Positions 8,410-22,000 of a stretch of DNA of 38,563 nt are shown one piece after another. The stretch's first letter is position 1. Every line of letters begins with the position of its first letter. The stretch is from an uncultured Bacilli bacterium (GTDB lineage Bacteria > Bacillota_I > Bacilli_A > RF39 > UBA660): NCBI GenBank assembly GCA_944359725.1, contig CALVSY010000013.1, positions 1-38,563 of the forward strand, read 5' to 3'. The notes below the pieces were generated by a model. It was not told the origin of the DNA. It saw only the letters and a program-made list of their open reading frames with translations, and did not search any database. The position numbers and the translations under genes were made by a program.

Positions 8410-8995
8410 CAATTTTCCTTCTTATTCTTTTAATGTTTGTATCAACTACTCTATCATCACCAAAGTAATCTATTCCCCATACCCGGTTTAATATTTGATC
8501 ACGAGTTAAAATGATATTTGGATTTTCAAAGAAATATTCTAGTATTAAATACTCTTTTTTGGTTAATGGAATTAACCTTCCGTTTTTTCTTATTGAACGT
8601 TGTTCTTTTACAAGCTCTAAATCATTAGCACTATCTAAGTTAATTAGTTTCTTTATTCTAAGAAGTAAAACATCTAAGTTAAATGGCTTTGTAATAAAAT
8701 CATTAGCACCTACTTCTAAACCTTCTATTTCATCCTCATCTTGGTTTTTAGCGGTTAACATGATTATTGGTACGTTACTTATCTTTCTTATCTCACGCGT
8801 TGCTTCAACGCCATCCATCTCCGGCATCATAACGTCCATTAATACAAGATCAATACCATCTTTATTCTTCTTAAAAATTTCTAAGGCCTTTCTACCATTT
8901 TCAGCCTCAATACAAGTGATGTTAAACTTACTTAAGTACTTTTTTAAAATCCTTCTTATGTTCTCCTCATCTTCCACGATTAATATTTTAAGCAT
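8351..8995 (-). CDS. OmpR/PhoB-family response regulator
   Basis: This 214-aa regulator has a receiver domain (acidic EDEE near residue 8, phospho-acceptor Asp54 in 'LVLMDVMMPEMDG', 'IIMLTAKNQ', 'ITKPFN' with the conserved Lys) and a C-terminal winged helix ('LTKKEYLILEYFFENPNIILTRDQIL', 'RVVDTNIKRIRRKI', ending 'TSSGTGYIFVK'). It is the partner of the overlapping histidine kinase. A consensus-quality housekeeping promoter lies at 9023-9051, and the start has TGGAGGT. The stop is TGA at 8351-8353, exactly where the family ends, which shows TGA is a stop in this genome. Targets are unknown. Confidence 0.95.
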   Translation of the reverse strand: MLKILIVEDEENIRRILKKYLSKFNITCIEAENGRKALEIFKKNKDGIDLVLMDVMMPEMDGVEATREIRKISNVPIIMLTAKNQDEDEIEGLEVGANDFITKPFNLDVLLLRIKKLINLDSANDLELVKEQRSIRKNGRLIPLTKKEYLILEYFFENPNIILTRDQILNRVWGIDYFGDDRVVDTNIKRIRRKIDEDKKYIKTSSGTGYIFVK

Positions 8996-9022
8996 AATAA
9001 TACCTCCATTTAACTACATTTT

Positions 9023-9051
9023 ATTATAATGCTTTGTTTAAAATGTGTCAA
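9023..9051 (-). promoter_or_regulatory. Promoter of the two-component operon
   Basis: Minus strand TTGACA (9046-9051), 17-base spacer, TATAAT (9023-9028): a perfect consensus vegetative promoter 28 bases before the response regulator start. Confidence 0.85.
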
Positions 9052-9077
9052 AATAAAAAGAGCTTTATTGCCCTTTT
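9052..9077 (-). terminator. Terminator of the pilin-LRR gene
   Basis: Minus strand AAAAGGGC, 6-base loop, GCTCTTTT, then an AT-rich T-run. The hairpin overlaps the stop codon. Confidence 0.6.
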
Positions 9078-10407
9078 ATTGTGTTGGTTTTAAATTTGAT
9101 GGGAAGCCTATATAAGTCCAATTTTTATTAAATCTTGTTTTGTCTCCTTCTATGGTAATTTCTTCTAAAGGATTATTATAAAATGCATTATTTTCTATAT
9201 TTTCCACGTTTGTTGATATTTTTAATTTGGTAATGTTGGAATTTGCAAAAAGAAATTTTTCTATATCAGTAACATTATTACCTATTGTTAATTCCAAAGA
9301 TACTTTGTTACCATAAAATAAAGAATATAAATTAGAAGGCACTTTGATTTCATTATTGCAATTGTATGATACTTTAACTAATGAATTATAAGAAAAGGCT
9401 TCAACACCAATCTCTTTAATATTAGAAGGTAAATCCAATTGTGTTAAATTATTATTTCTAAAAGCTCCCTTTCCAATGGTAGTAACTGACTTTGGAAAAA
9501 TAACACTTTTAATTTTATTAGATGAAAAAGCAAAATCCCCTATTGATTCTAAACCATTATTTAATGTTAAATTTTGAATTTGTGACACAGAAAATGCATG
9601 CTTACCAATTGTTTTTACACTTCCTGGAATATTTAATTCTGTAAAATTGGTTTCACTAAAAGCATAATCCTCTATTGATTCTAAACCATCGTTTAATATT
9701 AACTCTTCTATTTCACTTCCTCGAAAAGCTTCTTTACCAATAACTTTTACACTAGATGGAATAATTGCTGATTTAGCATTAACATTCTTTAATGCATTAT
9801 CGCCTATTTTAGTTACTAGCTTATCATTGATTTTATATGGCACTTCTAATTTAGGTACGTCACCTAAAAGAGAAACGCATTTTCTAACCCAAACAGTATA
9901 TCCTTTTAACGTTAAACCACCATCTTCATTTTCTTCTGTCATATAACATGCATAATCCGGACTATCAAGTGTTACAACCTTTTCACCAGATGAATCCTCA
10001 TCAGATGGATTATACTTTGCTAAGCAATCACCTTCACTAACGTCTATTTCACCAACCGGCTCTCCATCTTTTTCTTTAGTAACACAAACGCTATATTCTT
10101 TATACCATAATACGTATGAAATTTCTTCATTAGCATTGTTTGAATAATAACCTGATGCAGGTATCATACCATCAATTCCATAATCTGTTGTATTGGTTTT
10201 AAAATCTATGGAAATATCATCCATGTTATTATTTAATTTATACAGATTAGTTGCATTCTTAAGTTCCCTAGAAGAAACTACCACCGAATCTATTCTTGCT
10301 TTTTCTATTTGACCATTAATGGCAATAGTTGCAATAACCATTATAATGGCTAAAATAACGATTGTTGCTAAAAGTTCTATCAAAGTAAAACCATTTTTCT
10401 TTTTCAT
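9076..10407 (-). CDS. Type IV pilin-like protein fused to BspA-type leucine-rich repeats
   Basis: The 443-aa protein begins with a class III prepilin signal, MKKKNG followed by FTLIELLATIVILAII, where prepilin peptidase would cut after Gly6 and leave an N-terminal Phe and the conserved Glu5 of the mature chain. After a pilin-like stalk and linker (about 30-170, two Cys pairs) come about eight LRR_5 repeats (about 195-430) of the form 'SVKTIGKHAFSVSQIQNLTL' and 'NGLESIGDFAFSSNKIKSV', typical of surface adhesins such as BspA. It is probably displayed on the surface through a pseudopilus-like assembly or stays anchored by the N-terminal helix. No pilus assembly genes are in the window. It is monocistronic and the start has GGAG. 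Confidence 0.85.
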   Translation of the reverse strand: MKKKNGFTLIELLATIVILAIIMVIATIAINGQIEKARIDSVVVSSRELKNATNLYKLNNNMDDISIDFKTNTTDYGIDGMIPASGYYSNNANEEISYVLWYKEYSVCVTKEKDGEPVGEIDVSEGDCLAKYNPSDEDSSGEKVVTLDSPDYACYMTEENEDGGLTLKGYTVWVRKCVSLLGDVPKLEVPYKINDKLVTKIGDNALKNVNAKSAIIPSSVKVIGKEAFRGSEIEELILNDGLESIEDYAFSETNFTELNIPGSVKTIGKHAFSVSQIQNLTLNNGLESIGDFAFSSNKIKSVIFPKSVTTIGKGAFRNNNLTQLDLPSNIKEIGVEAFSYNSLVKVSYNCNNEIKVPSNLYSLFYGNKVSLELTIGNNVTDIEKFLFANSNITKLKISTNVENIENNAFYNNPLEEITIEGDKTRFNKNWTYIGFPSNLKPTQ

Positions 10408-10517
10408 TTTCTACACTCCTTTATTCTATATTGATTATAGCATTGACACATAAAAAGAGAAAGTATAATTTATTATTATTGACATTATATTGACAAAATA
10501 AAAAAGAGGAAAAACAC

Positions 10518-12725
10518 TTACTCTATGTTTTCTTCTTTCTTAGTTATTTTTTTATCTTCTTTTTTCTCTTTTTTTTCGTCTTTTATTTTATCTTTTACTA
10601 AGACTTCTTTTCTAGAAAGCGTTAGTTTACCATTTTTATATCCGGTTGCTTTAACGATTATTTCATCACCAAGTGATACAACGTCTGATGTTTTTGCAAC
10701 TCTTTTATCTGATAATTGAGAGATGTGTACTAATCCTTCGCATCCTTCCCATAGTTCTACAAAGCAGCCTAATTCTTCAATTATCTTTACAACACGTCCA
10801 GTATAAATTTTTCCAATTTCTACTTCTTTAACAACGTTTTTAATCATTTCCGCAGTCTTATCAATGATTTCTTGATCAGTGTGGTAAATAACTACCCTAC
10901 CATCATCTTCTAAATCAACTTTAACCGCGTTCATATCATTTACCGAATCAACGTTTGAAGCATCTAATATTATCTTGGTAATCATTTCTCCACCCTTACC
11001 AATAACGTCTTTGATTTTTAACGGATCAATCATAAACGTCATTGTTTTAGGTGCGTACTTACTTACTTCATCTCTTGGTTCTTTTATTTGTTTTGCAATT
11101 ATCTTTAATATTTCAAGCCTTGCCTTTTTAGCCTGTGCTAAAGCTTCTTTTAATATTTCTTTTGTAATACCACTTATTTTTATATCCATCTGTAATGCAC
11201 AAATACCATCTTTTGTACCTGCTACTTTAAAGTCCATGTCTCCTAAGTGATCTTCCATACCTTGAATATCTGTTAGTATCGTGTAATCATCATCATGCGT
11301 AATAAGTCCCATTGCAATACCTGCAACTGGAGCTTTAATAGGAACACCTGCTGCCATTAAAGCCATACATCCAGCACAAATAGATGCTTGAGAAGATGAT
11401 CCGTTAGATTCTAATATTTCAGATACAACACGAATCGTGTAAGGAAACTCTTCTTCTGATGGAATAACTTGTAAAAGTGCTCTTTCACCTAAGGCACCAT
11501 GCCCTATTTCACGGCGACCTGGAGCCCCATATCTTCCTGTTTCACCAACTGAGAATTGTGGGAAGTTATAATGAAGCATAAATCTTTTTTCATCTTCTGG
11601 TGAAAGTCCATCAAGTATTTGATGTTCACCTAATGCACCAAGTGTTACAACAGATAAACTTTGTGTTTCACCTCTAGTAAACAAAGCTGAACCATGAGTT
11701 CTTGGAAGTAAATCTATGTCTGTTGATATTGGTCTTATCTCGGTCATCTTTCTTCCGTCTGCTCTTTTTTTCTCTTTTACAACGATTTTTCTAAATACTT
11801 CGTATTCAACTTCTGATAAGCAAAGTTTAACCTTAGTAATAAGTTCGTTTAACTCATCTTTATCTAAATCTTCATTTTCATACTCGAATTTCGCTACCAC
11901 GTCTTCTTTTACCTTATCAATTGCATCATACTTTTCTTGTTTATCCTTAATACGCATAGCTTTATCAAGTGGCTCTTTTGCAAGAGAGTATATTTCTTCT
12001 TTTAATTCATCAGTTATCTCTAGAGTTTCATACTCCATCTTTTCCTGACCAACTTCTTTAATTATTTTTTCTTCAAACTTAACTAGTTCTTTTACCGCAT
12101 CATGACCGAACATTAATGCCTCTAACATATCATCTTCGCTCACTTCTTTTGCACCTGCTTCTACCATGTTAATAGCATCCTTTGTTCCTGCAACCGTTAA
12201 GTCAATGTCACTTTCTTCTAGTTCTTTAACAGTAGGGTTAATAATTAGTTTACCATCAACTCTTCCTACCTTAACACCCGCAATTGGACCGTTAAACGGA
12301 ACTTTACTAATTGATGTTGCTAAGCTTGATCCAAACATCGCGGCAAGCTCTGGTGAATTATCAGGATCTACTGATAAAACCGTGTTAACAACTTGAACCT
12401 CATTTCTAAAATCACTAGGGAAAAGTGGACGCATAGGTCTATCAATCATTCTAGCAGCAAGCGTTGCAGCTTCACTAGGCCTTCCTTCTCTTTTAATAAA
12501 GCCTCCAGGAATTTTACCTACCGAATAAAGTTTTTCTTGATATAAAACCATTAACGGAAAAAAATCAGATAAAACATTTGCATCTTTACTTACGCAAACG
12601 CAAGATAAGATGACCGTATCACCATATCTTACAAGAACTGCACCATGCGCTTGTTTTGCAAGTTCTCCTGTTTCAACAATTAGTGGTCTTCCTCTAAAAT
12701 TCATTTCAAATACTCTTTTTTCCAT
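10518..12725 (-). CDS. pnp: Polynucleotide phosphorylase
   Basis: PNPase is the phosphorolytic 3'-5' exoribonuclease of the RNA degradosome. All parts are visible over 735 aa: RNase PH domain 1 ('[16 protein letters not shown]', '[12 protein letters not shown]'), a helical linker, RNase PH domain 2 ('[20 protein letters not shown]', '[13 protein letters not shown]', '[21 protein letters not shown]', 'GIAMGLI'), a KH domain with the GKGG loop (about residue 570), an S1 domain ('[21 protein letters not shown]') and a Lys/Glu-rich tail. It follows rpsO, the classical Bacterial order, with an rpsO terminator between them at 12748-12774, so pnp expression probably depends on read-through. The length is normal. 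Confidence 0.97.
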   Translation of the reverse strand: MEKRVFEMNFRGRPLIVETGELAKQAHGAVLVRYGDTVILSCVCVSKDANVLSDFFPLMVLYQEKLYSVGKIPGGFIKREGRPSEAATLAARMIDRPMRPLFPSDFRNEVQVVNTVLSVDPDNSPELAAMFGSSLATSISKVPFNGPIAGVKVGRVDGKLIINPTVKELEESDIDLTVAGTKDAINMVEAGAKEVSEDDMLEALMFGHDAVKELVKFEEKIIKEVGQEKMEYETLEITDELKEEIYSLAKEPLDKAMRIKDKQEKYDAIDKVKEDVVAKFEYENEDLDKDELNELITKVKLCLSEVEYEVFRKIVVKEKKRADGRKMTEIRPISTDIDLLPRTHGSALFTRGETQSLSVVTLGALGEHQILDGLSPEDEKRFMLHYNFPQFSVGETGRYGAPGRREIGHGALGERALLQVIPSEEEFPYTIRVVSEILESNGSSSQASICAGCMALMAAGVPIKAPVAGIAMGLITHDDDYTILTDIQGMEDHLGDMDFKVAGTKDGICALQMDIKISGITKEILKEALAQAKKARLEILKIIAKQIKEPRDEVSKYAPKTMTFMIDPLKIKDVIGKGGEMITKIILDASNVDSVNDMNAVKVDLEDDGRVVIYHTDQEIIDKTAEMIKNVVKEVEIGKIYTGRVVKIIEELGCFVELWEGCEGLVHISQLSDKRVAKTSDVVSLGDEIIVKATGYKNGKLTLSRKEVLVKDKIKDEKKEKKEDKKITKKEENIE

Positions 12726-12747
12726 CTATAATACATCTCCTTTTACA

Positions 12748-12774
12748 TAAAAAGACACCCCAAAAAAGAGTGCC
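12748..12774 (-). terminator. Terminator or attenuator between rpsO and pnp
   Basis: Minus strand GGCACTC and GGGTGTC (7 pairs, two G-T) around a T-rich loop, followed by TTTTTATG. The stem is weak enough to allow read-through into pnp. Confidence 0.55.
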
Positions 12775-12788
12775 TACTTTTAACAAAT

Positions 12789-13055
12789 TTATTTTCTTAA
12801 TCCTAAACTTTTGATTAATTCACGATATCTGTTAATGTCAGTCTTCTTTAGGTAGTTAAGTAAGTTACGTCTTTTACCAACCATCATTAACAATCCTCTT
12901 TTAGAATGGAAATCATGAATGTTTGTTTTCAAATGTTCAGTTAAAACGTTTATCTTTTCAGTTAGTACTGCAATTTGTACTTCTGGAGATCCTGTATCTC
13001 CTTCATGAGTTGCATACTTCTTTATAATCGCTTGTTTAACTTCTTTTTTTAACAT
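12789..13055 (-). CDS. rpsO: 30S ribosomal protein S15
   Basis: This 88-aa protein is a full-length S15: '[71 protein letters not shown]'-type residues in the order expected, with the rRNA-binding HDFHSKRGL loop and GKRRNLL. It binds helix 22 of 16S rRNA early in 30S assembly. A strong promoter (13145-13173) and a structured 80-base leader precede it, as in other bacteria where S15 represses its own mRNA. The start has AAGGAGG. pnp follows. Confidence 0.97.
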   Translation of the reverse strand: MLKKEVKQAIIKKYATHEGDTGSPEVQIAVLTEKINVLTEHLKTNIHDFHSKRGLLMMVGKRRNLLNYLKKTDINRYRELIKSLGLRK

Positions 13056-16000
13056 TTTTATATTCCTCCTTATTTTATTAATACACCTTATTCTGAGCTA
13101 CGGCTAGGAGTTAAATCCAATAACCAAGAACAGGCAACAATACTAATATACATTAAAACACAAGAATATGCAAGAAATATTTTATTTATTTTACATTTTT
13201 CTTAGGTTTTTTAGTATAACTAACACCTATTTTACTTTCTATACTAGAAAATAAATCATTATCTTCTTGTTTTATAGACTCAGTTATTTCTTTTAATATG
13301 TTCTTATTTAAAAACTTTTCCTTATTCATTTGTACATAAGCTAAAAACAAAAGTGAACTTCCAAATAATAATTTAAACTTTTCTTTATTCTTATAAAAGT
13401 AATAATATGATATATACTCTATATCACCAGTTTCTAAAAGTGCTTTTTCTAGCATTTTTCTTTGACTTTCACTTAAGTTTTCACGCATCAAAACATCATA
13501 TATAACATCTGCTTTAGCAAACATACCAACTATTAAAAGTAATTTCTCATAATCTTCTTTTTCACAATAATTATTTTTTAATATCTCATTAGCAATAAAG
13601 GCATTATCACATTTTTCCCTCAAAAACAATTTAGTATATTCTTTTTTTTCTTGAAAACTTAAAATATTAGCAATTTTCTTATAGTCATCTAAAGAACTAA
13701 ATGATTTTATGTATATATCCTTAATTATTTTTAAGGATAATTTGTTCTTATATTTTAATAATTCATAATAATCTTTTCTAGTAACTAATTCATCAACAAA
13801 TAATAAGTCAAAATCTTTAATAACATCACAAACACTAATATTTTTACATGAATGAAGTATTTTTCTTAAAACTTCTTTATCTAACTGTTTTGGATCATTC
13901 ATAAACTTAACAACATCATATGCACTTATAAATGAGTTATATTTTATCAGGCTATTTATTAAACATATTCTATCTTGATCATTTCTTAAATACATTGATA
14001 AATTTTCATAATCAGTATATGGATTATTAAAAACGTAATTATCATAAATAAATTGTTTTTTTTCATTATCATTTAAATAACTAGCCAATTTAAGAATATC
14101 AAGTTGTGATAATTTCTTTTCTAAAACCTTGATTTTTAATTTTAAATTAGTTTCCTTTTCTAATTCTTTAACTAACCTTTCTTTTTCATAATAAGTCATT
14201 TTAATTACCTTCCTTTAAACAAACATTTTATATGGTTTCATCTTGGTGTTATCTTTATCATATTTTTTATATATTGCGATTACACTATTGTTATACATAA
14301 AAGTAACATAATCATCTTTATAAACATTATTAATAATGCCACCATGTTTAATAATATTAAATAAATTATCGTCTATTGTAACACAATTTTCATCTTTTAA
14401 AACATCATTTATGGAAAGTATTTTATATTTATTATCTAAAATGTTCTCTAAAGTATATGCATCATCTATTTTAAACTTTCCTTGCCTTGTTCTTAATAAA
14501 TCACTCATTACCCCTATAACACCTAATTTATCATTAATATCTTTTATTAAGCTTCTTATATACGTTCCTTTTGACACCGTAACTTTAAAACTATATGAAT
14601 CATTACTAGACTCTAATAACTCTATTTTCTTTATTTCAACTTTTCTTTTAGGAAGGTTTACTTTTTCGTTACGTCTTGCGTATTCATATAACTTTTTTCC
14701 GTTTACTTTAACAGCACTATATATTGGTACTTCTTGATCATATTTTCCTATAAAAGAATCTAATACATTAACTAGTTCATCTTTATTAATAAAACACTTT
14801 CTTTGTTCTAATGTTTTCCCTTCTGTGTCTAAAGTGTCTGTTAATTCTCCTAACTTAACGGAAGCAACATACTCTTTATCAGTACCCGTTATAACATCTA
14901 CCAATTTAGTTGCTTTTCCAATACATAAAACAAGTACTCCAGTAGCGATTGGATCAAGTGTACCAGTATGTCCAATCTTCTTGGTGTTTAATATTTTAGA
15001 TACTTTATTTACAACATCACGACTTGTTAATCCTTTAGGCTTATTAATCATTAAAATACCATCCATGTATAACACCTACTTTTTCGTACATCCCTAATAC
15101 TATTCTACCACAAAAAAAGAAAGTTTTAAGCTTTCTTTAAAACTTTCTTTTATCTTTTAACAGGAGGTAAAGTTGTTTTTTTACCTTCAGCATCAATATA
15201 ATTTACAGGATTTCCCTTAAAGTATCTTAAACTATCATCTAAATCATAATATGTTTTTTGATCGTTGCGTTTAGAACTTGGTATTTCATAAAATTCATCA
15301 TAATTTCCCTTATAATAATCTATATTTAATATTTCATCTTCGTAAACAACTGCTTCTTCTGTTGTAATAGCTTTACTTTTTATACCGGTTCTAATAAATT
15401 TTTCTATGTAATCAGATACATCTTCTTTTTTCCAAACTTCATCACCATTTATCAACTGAGAAGATGAAGACATAGTTGAATATAGTTCTAACCATTGCCC
15501 CATAACGGTTTTGAATCTTAATTTATCATTTTGAACATCTTTATCATCACTTAGTTTAGTTAATTTTTTTAACATATCAGTAGATATCTTGTTTGTTGCA
15601 TTTTTATATTTACCCTTTTCTTTATCTGTTAAACCATTTACACCATTTTTATATAATTTAGGTTTTAATTGTGCAAGTTTATTTCTGTTAACGAATAAAG
15701 ATAAACCATCTATAACATCTAAATCTTTAATATCACTTTCTATTTCTTTTACTCTATCAATGTTATTTTCTTTCGTACTTTTAACCAACTGTTTCTTTTT
15801 ACGTTTTAAGTAAAGATTTTTAACTATTTTAGGCATAGGAATCATTTCAATAATTTTATCTAACATGCTAAATATTTTTTTACCTTTACCTTTTTTATCA
15901 GTTTCTGGTTCTTTATTTTCTTGATATTCCTTTTGCTTTAATGCATTAAACTTAAGAATCATGTTTCTTAAATCATCACCATATTTTGCCTTTGAAAATC

Positions 16001-19000
16001 CAATATCAGAAATAGTATCTTCACATAAATTATCAAACCTAGTTACTAATTCATCCATTATTTCTTTAGTGATATCTTTAGGATTATTATCTAAATTGTC
16101 TTTTACCATGTTAAATATGGTTGTAAAATGATTAGTTAATTCTATAATTCTAGCTTTTAATTCATTATTTAATTCGTTTTTCTTATTTTCATCATTAACT
16201 TTAGATATAGCATTACGAGCTTTATCAGCACTTGCTTTATCCTTAACTTTTTCAATAGCTTCTTTCGCGTCTTTTACTTCTTTTGATTCTTTAGATTCAG
16301 CAAGTTTAGCCTTTACAACGTTAAGCTTACCTAAAAACTCATCTTTTTGACGTTTTACAGACATATTATTAATTATTTCTTCAGCTTCTTGTAAAAACTT
16401 GTCATCTAAATTAATTAAAGCATTATTTAATAAAGTATTTACTTCATCAATTATCATATCATTTACGTCAGCTATTTCAGCTTGTAAATCATTTTTTAAA
16501 TCCTCATCATCTAACGCATTAACCAACTTTGCAACATGATTTAAAGCTGTTCCATTAAGGTTTTTTCTTGCTAAATCTAAATAATAATTTATTTCATTTA
16601 ACTTATTTTGAATATCATTATTTTCATTATTATTTACAGGTTTAGTTTCTGGATTACTAGTTTCTACTTCTGGACTACTAACTTCAGCTTCTGGATTTAC
16701 TGTTTCTACTTCTGGTCTGTTAGCAGATTTCATATTTACATTATTTGAAGTAATTAAATCATAACATTCTTCAACTAATTTAACGTAATCTTTTTTTAAT
16801 GTGCTAGTTAAATCAGAAATATTCTTTTCTGATTTAATAATTCCATTATAGGTTTTTAACTTTAAAAATGACTTTCTTAGTTTAGAAAATTCTACTATTT
16901 TATTATTTAATAATTTTATTTGGTTAATATATTTATCTAAATTAGAATCTCCTATTGATTGAGCTATATTAGAACTATTTTCTATAATATCATTCTTTAA
17001 AGAATCTATTTCAGCATCAACTTTTTCGATTATTTGATCTATTAAACTAGTAATTACGTTTACTTTTTTAGCTTTAGCAACATCAATTTCTAGATCAGTT
17101 TTCCTTTGTTCTTTATCTGCAAAAGCATTTTCATAACTTTCTATTGCAAGATTAACATACTTTAATCTATCAAGTAATTTTAATTGTTTTTGAGTATCTC
17201 TTGATGAATTTGATAACTCACTTAAAATAGCTTTACGAGTTTTCTTTGCAAGTGCAACACGATCACTAATTGTTTTTACAGAATCAGTTTTTAGGTTCTC
17301 ATCAACACTTGTACTAAGTTTTCTAATCCATTCTTTATCAATGTTAGCTACTTCATTTTTTATTTCATCATCTATTTGTTTTATTTCTTCTTCCGCACTT
17401 TTAATCAATGCTAAAATGCTATCATTAAAATTCATTCAAATCTCCCCCTTTTGTTTGAATGCCCCATATGGTAACACAAAAGATATGTTTTGTCAATAGT
17501 TACTATGATTTAAAAAAAGCAGAATCAAAGTCTGCTTTTAATCAATAATTATCTAAATCTAAACACCAAATATCCAATAACTGCTATTACAACTATCATT
17601 AAGGATAATATTATAACGCTTATTCTACCACTTTTAGTTGCAAATGACGAAGATGACTCATCCGTATCATACATGTTATGAAGATATTTTTCATAAGAAT
17701 CTGATAAATAATAGCGATCACTCGTTTTAAAAATACTTTCAAAATAGTTTTTAAAACTAACCGGTAATTTATTTTTATTCTTATCATATATTCTTTCCAC
17801 ATCACTAAAAGAAGCATTATTATCTATTCTCTCATCAATTAAAAGTTCTAAAGAAGTTACTGCAAAAGCATATAAATCAGTTTTTTCTGATACTATTTTG
17901 TAAATTGGATCACGATATTTAAAATCAACTTCATTATTAATAACGTTTTTCTTTATTACGAAAGCATCACAATCAATTAATTTTACTTTTCCATTTTTAT
18001 CAAAGAAAATATTATCAGGATTTAAGTCACATATATAAACATTATATTTATGAATTTTTTTCATAACATCTTCAATTACCTTTATCTTATCTATCTTATC
18101 CTCAAAATTATAATTCTTGTTCTTGGACCATAAAGCCTCACCTTCTGGTAAATACTCCATTATGTATCCAACAAAAACACCATCATAATAAACTAAGTTC
18201 TTCGGTTTTACGATTTCTTCTATATCTAAAGTTTTAATATATCTTAAAGTCTCTTCACGATCCTTAATGTAAGTAAACGAATTTGACGTAAACATCTTTA
18301 AAATCCTTCCGTCTTGAGTTAGATAAATATTACCAGATCTTCCTGATGCTATTTTTTTTACTAACTTTAATGTTTTATAATCAACCGCATCACTTGGAAT
18401 ATCCCTAAACTTTTCATTTAAACCTCTTGTTGTTACCGCTGAGACAACGTTTATGCTTAAAACGCTTCCGTCCTCGTTCATTCCAACTTCATAAAATCCA
18501 AGCGCTCTATATATGTTAAACATTAAGGAATCATGCTCATCAACGCATACGCAAACGTTTCTTGAACCCACTTCACCTGCTACATATATAACCGCTTCTA
18601 TTAAAAGGCCTTCCATACCCTTGTTTTTAAATTCATCTAAAACGTATAATTTGTTAATCTCAACAACAGACGCATTATTTCTGCTTTTGAATTCAAAAGA
18701 GGCATAGCCTATTAACATATCATTAGTTTGAATTACAATCGTGATTTTATTTTTAAAATACTCAGGTATTATATAATCATCTATGTCTGCTAAACAATCT
18801 ATTTTTAAGTTTTCAGAAGAAAACGTATTAACTATATCTGCGAAAACGTCAAAATCAGACTCTAAAATACCAAGGTTTAAATTTTCCTTTTTTACTAAGT
18901 TAATCATCTTATCACCACCGGCCTAGCATCTTACTATTTCAATTATACCTTTTTTTCTTCCATATTTCTACAAAAAATAAAAAAAAGATAGAAAAATCTA

Positions 19001-22000
19001 CCTTTATTCGTTAATTTCACTTATTATTTTCTCAATTCTAGAAGCATACTCTATTGATTCATCATAAATAAATCTTAAATCAGGTATTCTTCTTATTTCT
19101 AATTTTCTTTTAGCTAGTTCTGTTTTTATAAAACCTTTTGCTTCATTTAAATCATGTAAGCACTTATCTTTTTTAGATTCATCTAAAACGGTGCAGTATA
19201 CTTGTGCTAAAGTTAAATCAGCATCAACCTCGCAACCAGTAATGGTTACAAATCGTATGTCACTATCATTTACCTCGTTTTGAAGTATATCACTTATTTC
19301 CTCAATTAATAAACTTGCTATTCTCTTTGTTTTAATACTCATAATTACCTCTTTATCTCAACTAGTTCGTATGCTTCTATGATATCGTTTTCCTTAATAT
19401 CACCAAAGTTTTCTAAAGTAATACCGCATTCATATCCTGCTTTTACTTCTTTAGCTTGGTCTTTTTCTCTTTGTAGTGATTTTATAGCACCATCATAAAC
19501 AACAACACCATCTCTTATAACACGGGCTTTAGCACCCATCTTAACTAGTCCATCTAGCACGTAGCATCCAGCGATGTTACCGGTTTTAGAGAATTTATAA
19601 ATCTTTCTTATTTCAGCTTGACCAAGTATTTTTTCCTCATACTCAGGATCAAGCATACCTTTCATTGCGGCTTCCATTTCCTCAACAACTTTATATATTA
19701 TGTTATGAAGTCTTATATCAACACCGTACTCTTTAGCAAAATCCATTATCTTACCAGATGGTCTTACATTAAAGCCTATTATTATAGCATCAGATGCGTT
19801 AGCTAAAACGATGTCACTTTCAGTAATCGTTCCAACGCCACTTCTTATTACGTTTAAACGGCATCCTTCAACATCTATTTTTAAAAGTGCGTTTTTAACA
19901 GCTTCCTCGCTTCCCTTAACATCCGTTTTTAAAACTATGTTAATCTCTTTTAAGCCATCTGATATTTTTCCAAATAAATCATCTAAGCTAAGAGCGGTTT
20001 TAGTGGTATTAGCCTTTAACTTAGCCGTTTGCATACGGTGTTCAGCAACAGAATGAGCTTGTTTTTCAGACTCAAACGCCATAAATTTATCTCCGGATGT
20101 TGGAACACCAGTTATTCCTGTTACCGAAACCGGGGTTGATGGTAAAGCAAAAGTTACCTCTTCGCCTAAATCATTCTTAAGAGTCCTTATCTTTCCGTAA
20201 TACTCACCTATTACAACAGGATCTCCAAGTCTTAAAGTTCCGTTTTGAACAAGTAAGGTAACAACTGAACCAACGTTTTTATCTAGTTTTGATTCAATTA
20301 CCGTACCCATTGCATAACGCTTTTTATTAGCCTTTAAATCCTCTAATTCAGCGATTAAAAGTAAGTTTTCTAATAATTTATCTATACCCTCATGAGTTTT
20401 AGCAGAAATAGGAACAAACAAAGTATCTCCACCCCAAGTATCAGGTGTAAGACCATGTTCACTCATTTCTCTTTTTACTTTCTCAGGATCAGCTCCTGGC
20501 TTATCGATTTTATTTATAGCAACTATGATTGGAACCTTTGCAGCTTTTGCATGATCAATTGCTTCAATCGTTTGAGGCATAACGCCATCATCAGCAGCAA
20601 CTATAATAATTACGATATCAGTAATAGAAGCACCACGAGCCCTCATCTCGGTAAAAGCAGCATGCCCAGGAGTATCAATAAAAGTTATTTTCTTATCTTT
20701 ATAAGCAACTTGATATGCTCCTATGTGCTGGGTTATTCCACCGAACTCACCTTCTACAACACTACTTTTTCTAATGGCATCCAAAAGTGATGTTTTACCA
20801 TGATCAACGTGTCCCATAATGGTTACAACAGGAGGTCTTGGCTCTAAATCCTTAGGATCATCATTTACCTCAAACATCTCAAAGTTAGAAATGTCTAATG
20901 CTTCTTCCTTCTTTAAAGTTTTATTATATTCCAAAGCTAAAACTGATGCATCATCAAAACTTAAACTTGCGTTGATGCTAGCCATAATGCCTAGGCTCAT
21001 TAATTTTTTTATAACCTCAGTTACCGAAATACCAAGTTCTGAAGAAAAATCTTTAATGCTCATGCCATCTTTGTATAAAATGACGTTTTCATCTTTTTCC
21101 GTTTCATTAGAAACTAATTTTTCTTTATTTTTATACATGTTTTTCTTTTCTTCTTTTATGTCTTTAGCTTTGTTTTTACCTTTGTTTTTCTTTTTCTTAG
21201 CCTTTGGTTCACTATTATAGATGGTATCTTTCTTATCAATTAAGGTATCAACTACCTCATCATAATAATCATCTTCCTCCATCTTTTTAATTATTTCCTC
21301 ATCTTGATTAATGTCTAAAGAAGCATCATTTTCATCATTTGCCTCATTTGCAAAATAATTATCAAGTTCAACAATCGCATCATCAGATAACATATCATCC
21401 TTAGATGATACTTTTATATCTAGTTTTTCACACGCGTTTAATACTTCTTTTTCATCCTTATTCATGTCTAAAGCATATTCTAAAACACTCATCATAAGCC
21501 ATCAGCTCCTTTCTTTTTTATTTACCGATTATGTTTTCTAATTGTTCATACACCTCTTCTGGAACTAAAACTTCTAAGTACTTTTCTAAAGCTTTTGTTT
21601 TTCTAGCTAAATCAACTACTTCTAAATCCTTTTTTAAGTATGCTCCTCTTCCGTTTTGCTTACCGGTTGGATCAACCGATACGTTACCTAAATTATCCCT
21701 TACAACCCTTATAAGTTCTTTTTTAGGGTATTTTTCTTTAGTAACAACACAAGTACGCATAGGAACCTTTTTTTGTTTCATTATCATCACCACTTTCTAG
21801 TGTAAAGCATTTGAAAGGTCGATGCCCTCTTCATTTACTTGCTCATGCGTTTTAACGTCTATCTTGTAATGTGTAAGACGCGCAGCAAGACGAACGTTTT
21901 GACCTTTCTTACCAATTGCTAATGACAAATTATCACCTTCCGCAATTGCTAAAGCTTCTTTTTTCTTTTCGTCTAGTATGTATACATCAACTTCGCGAGC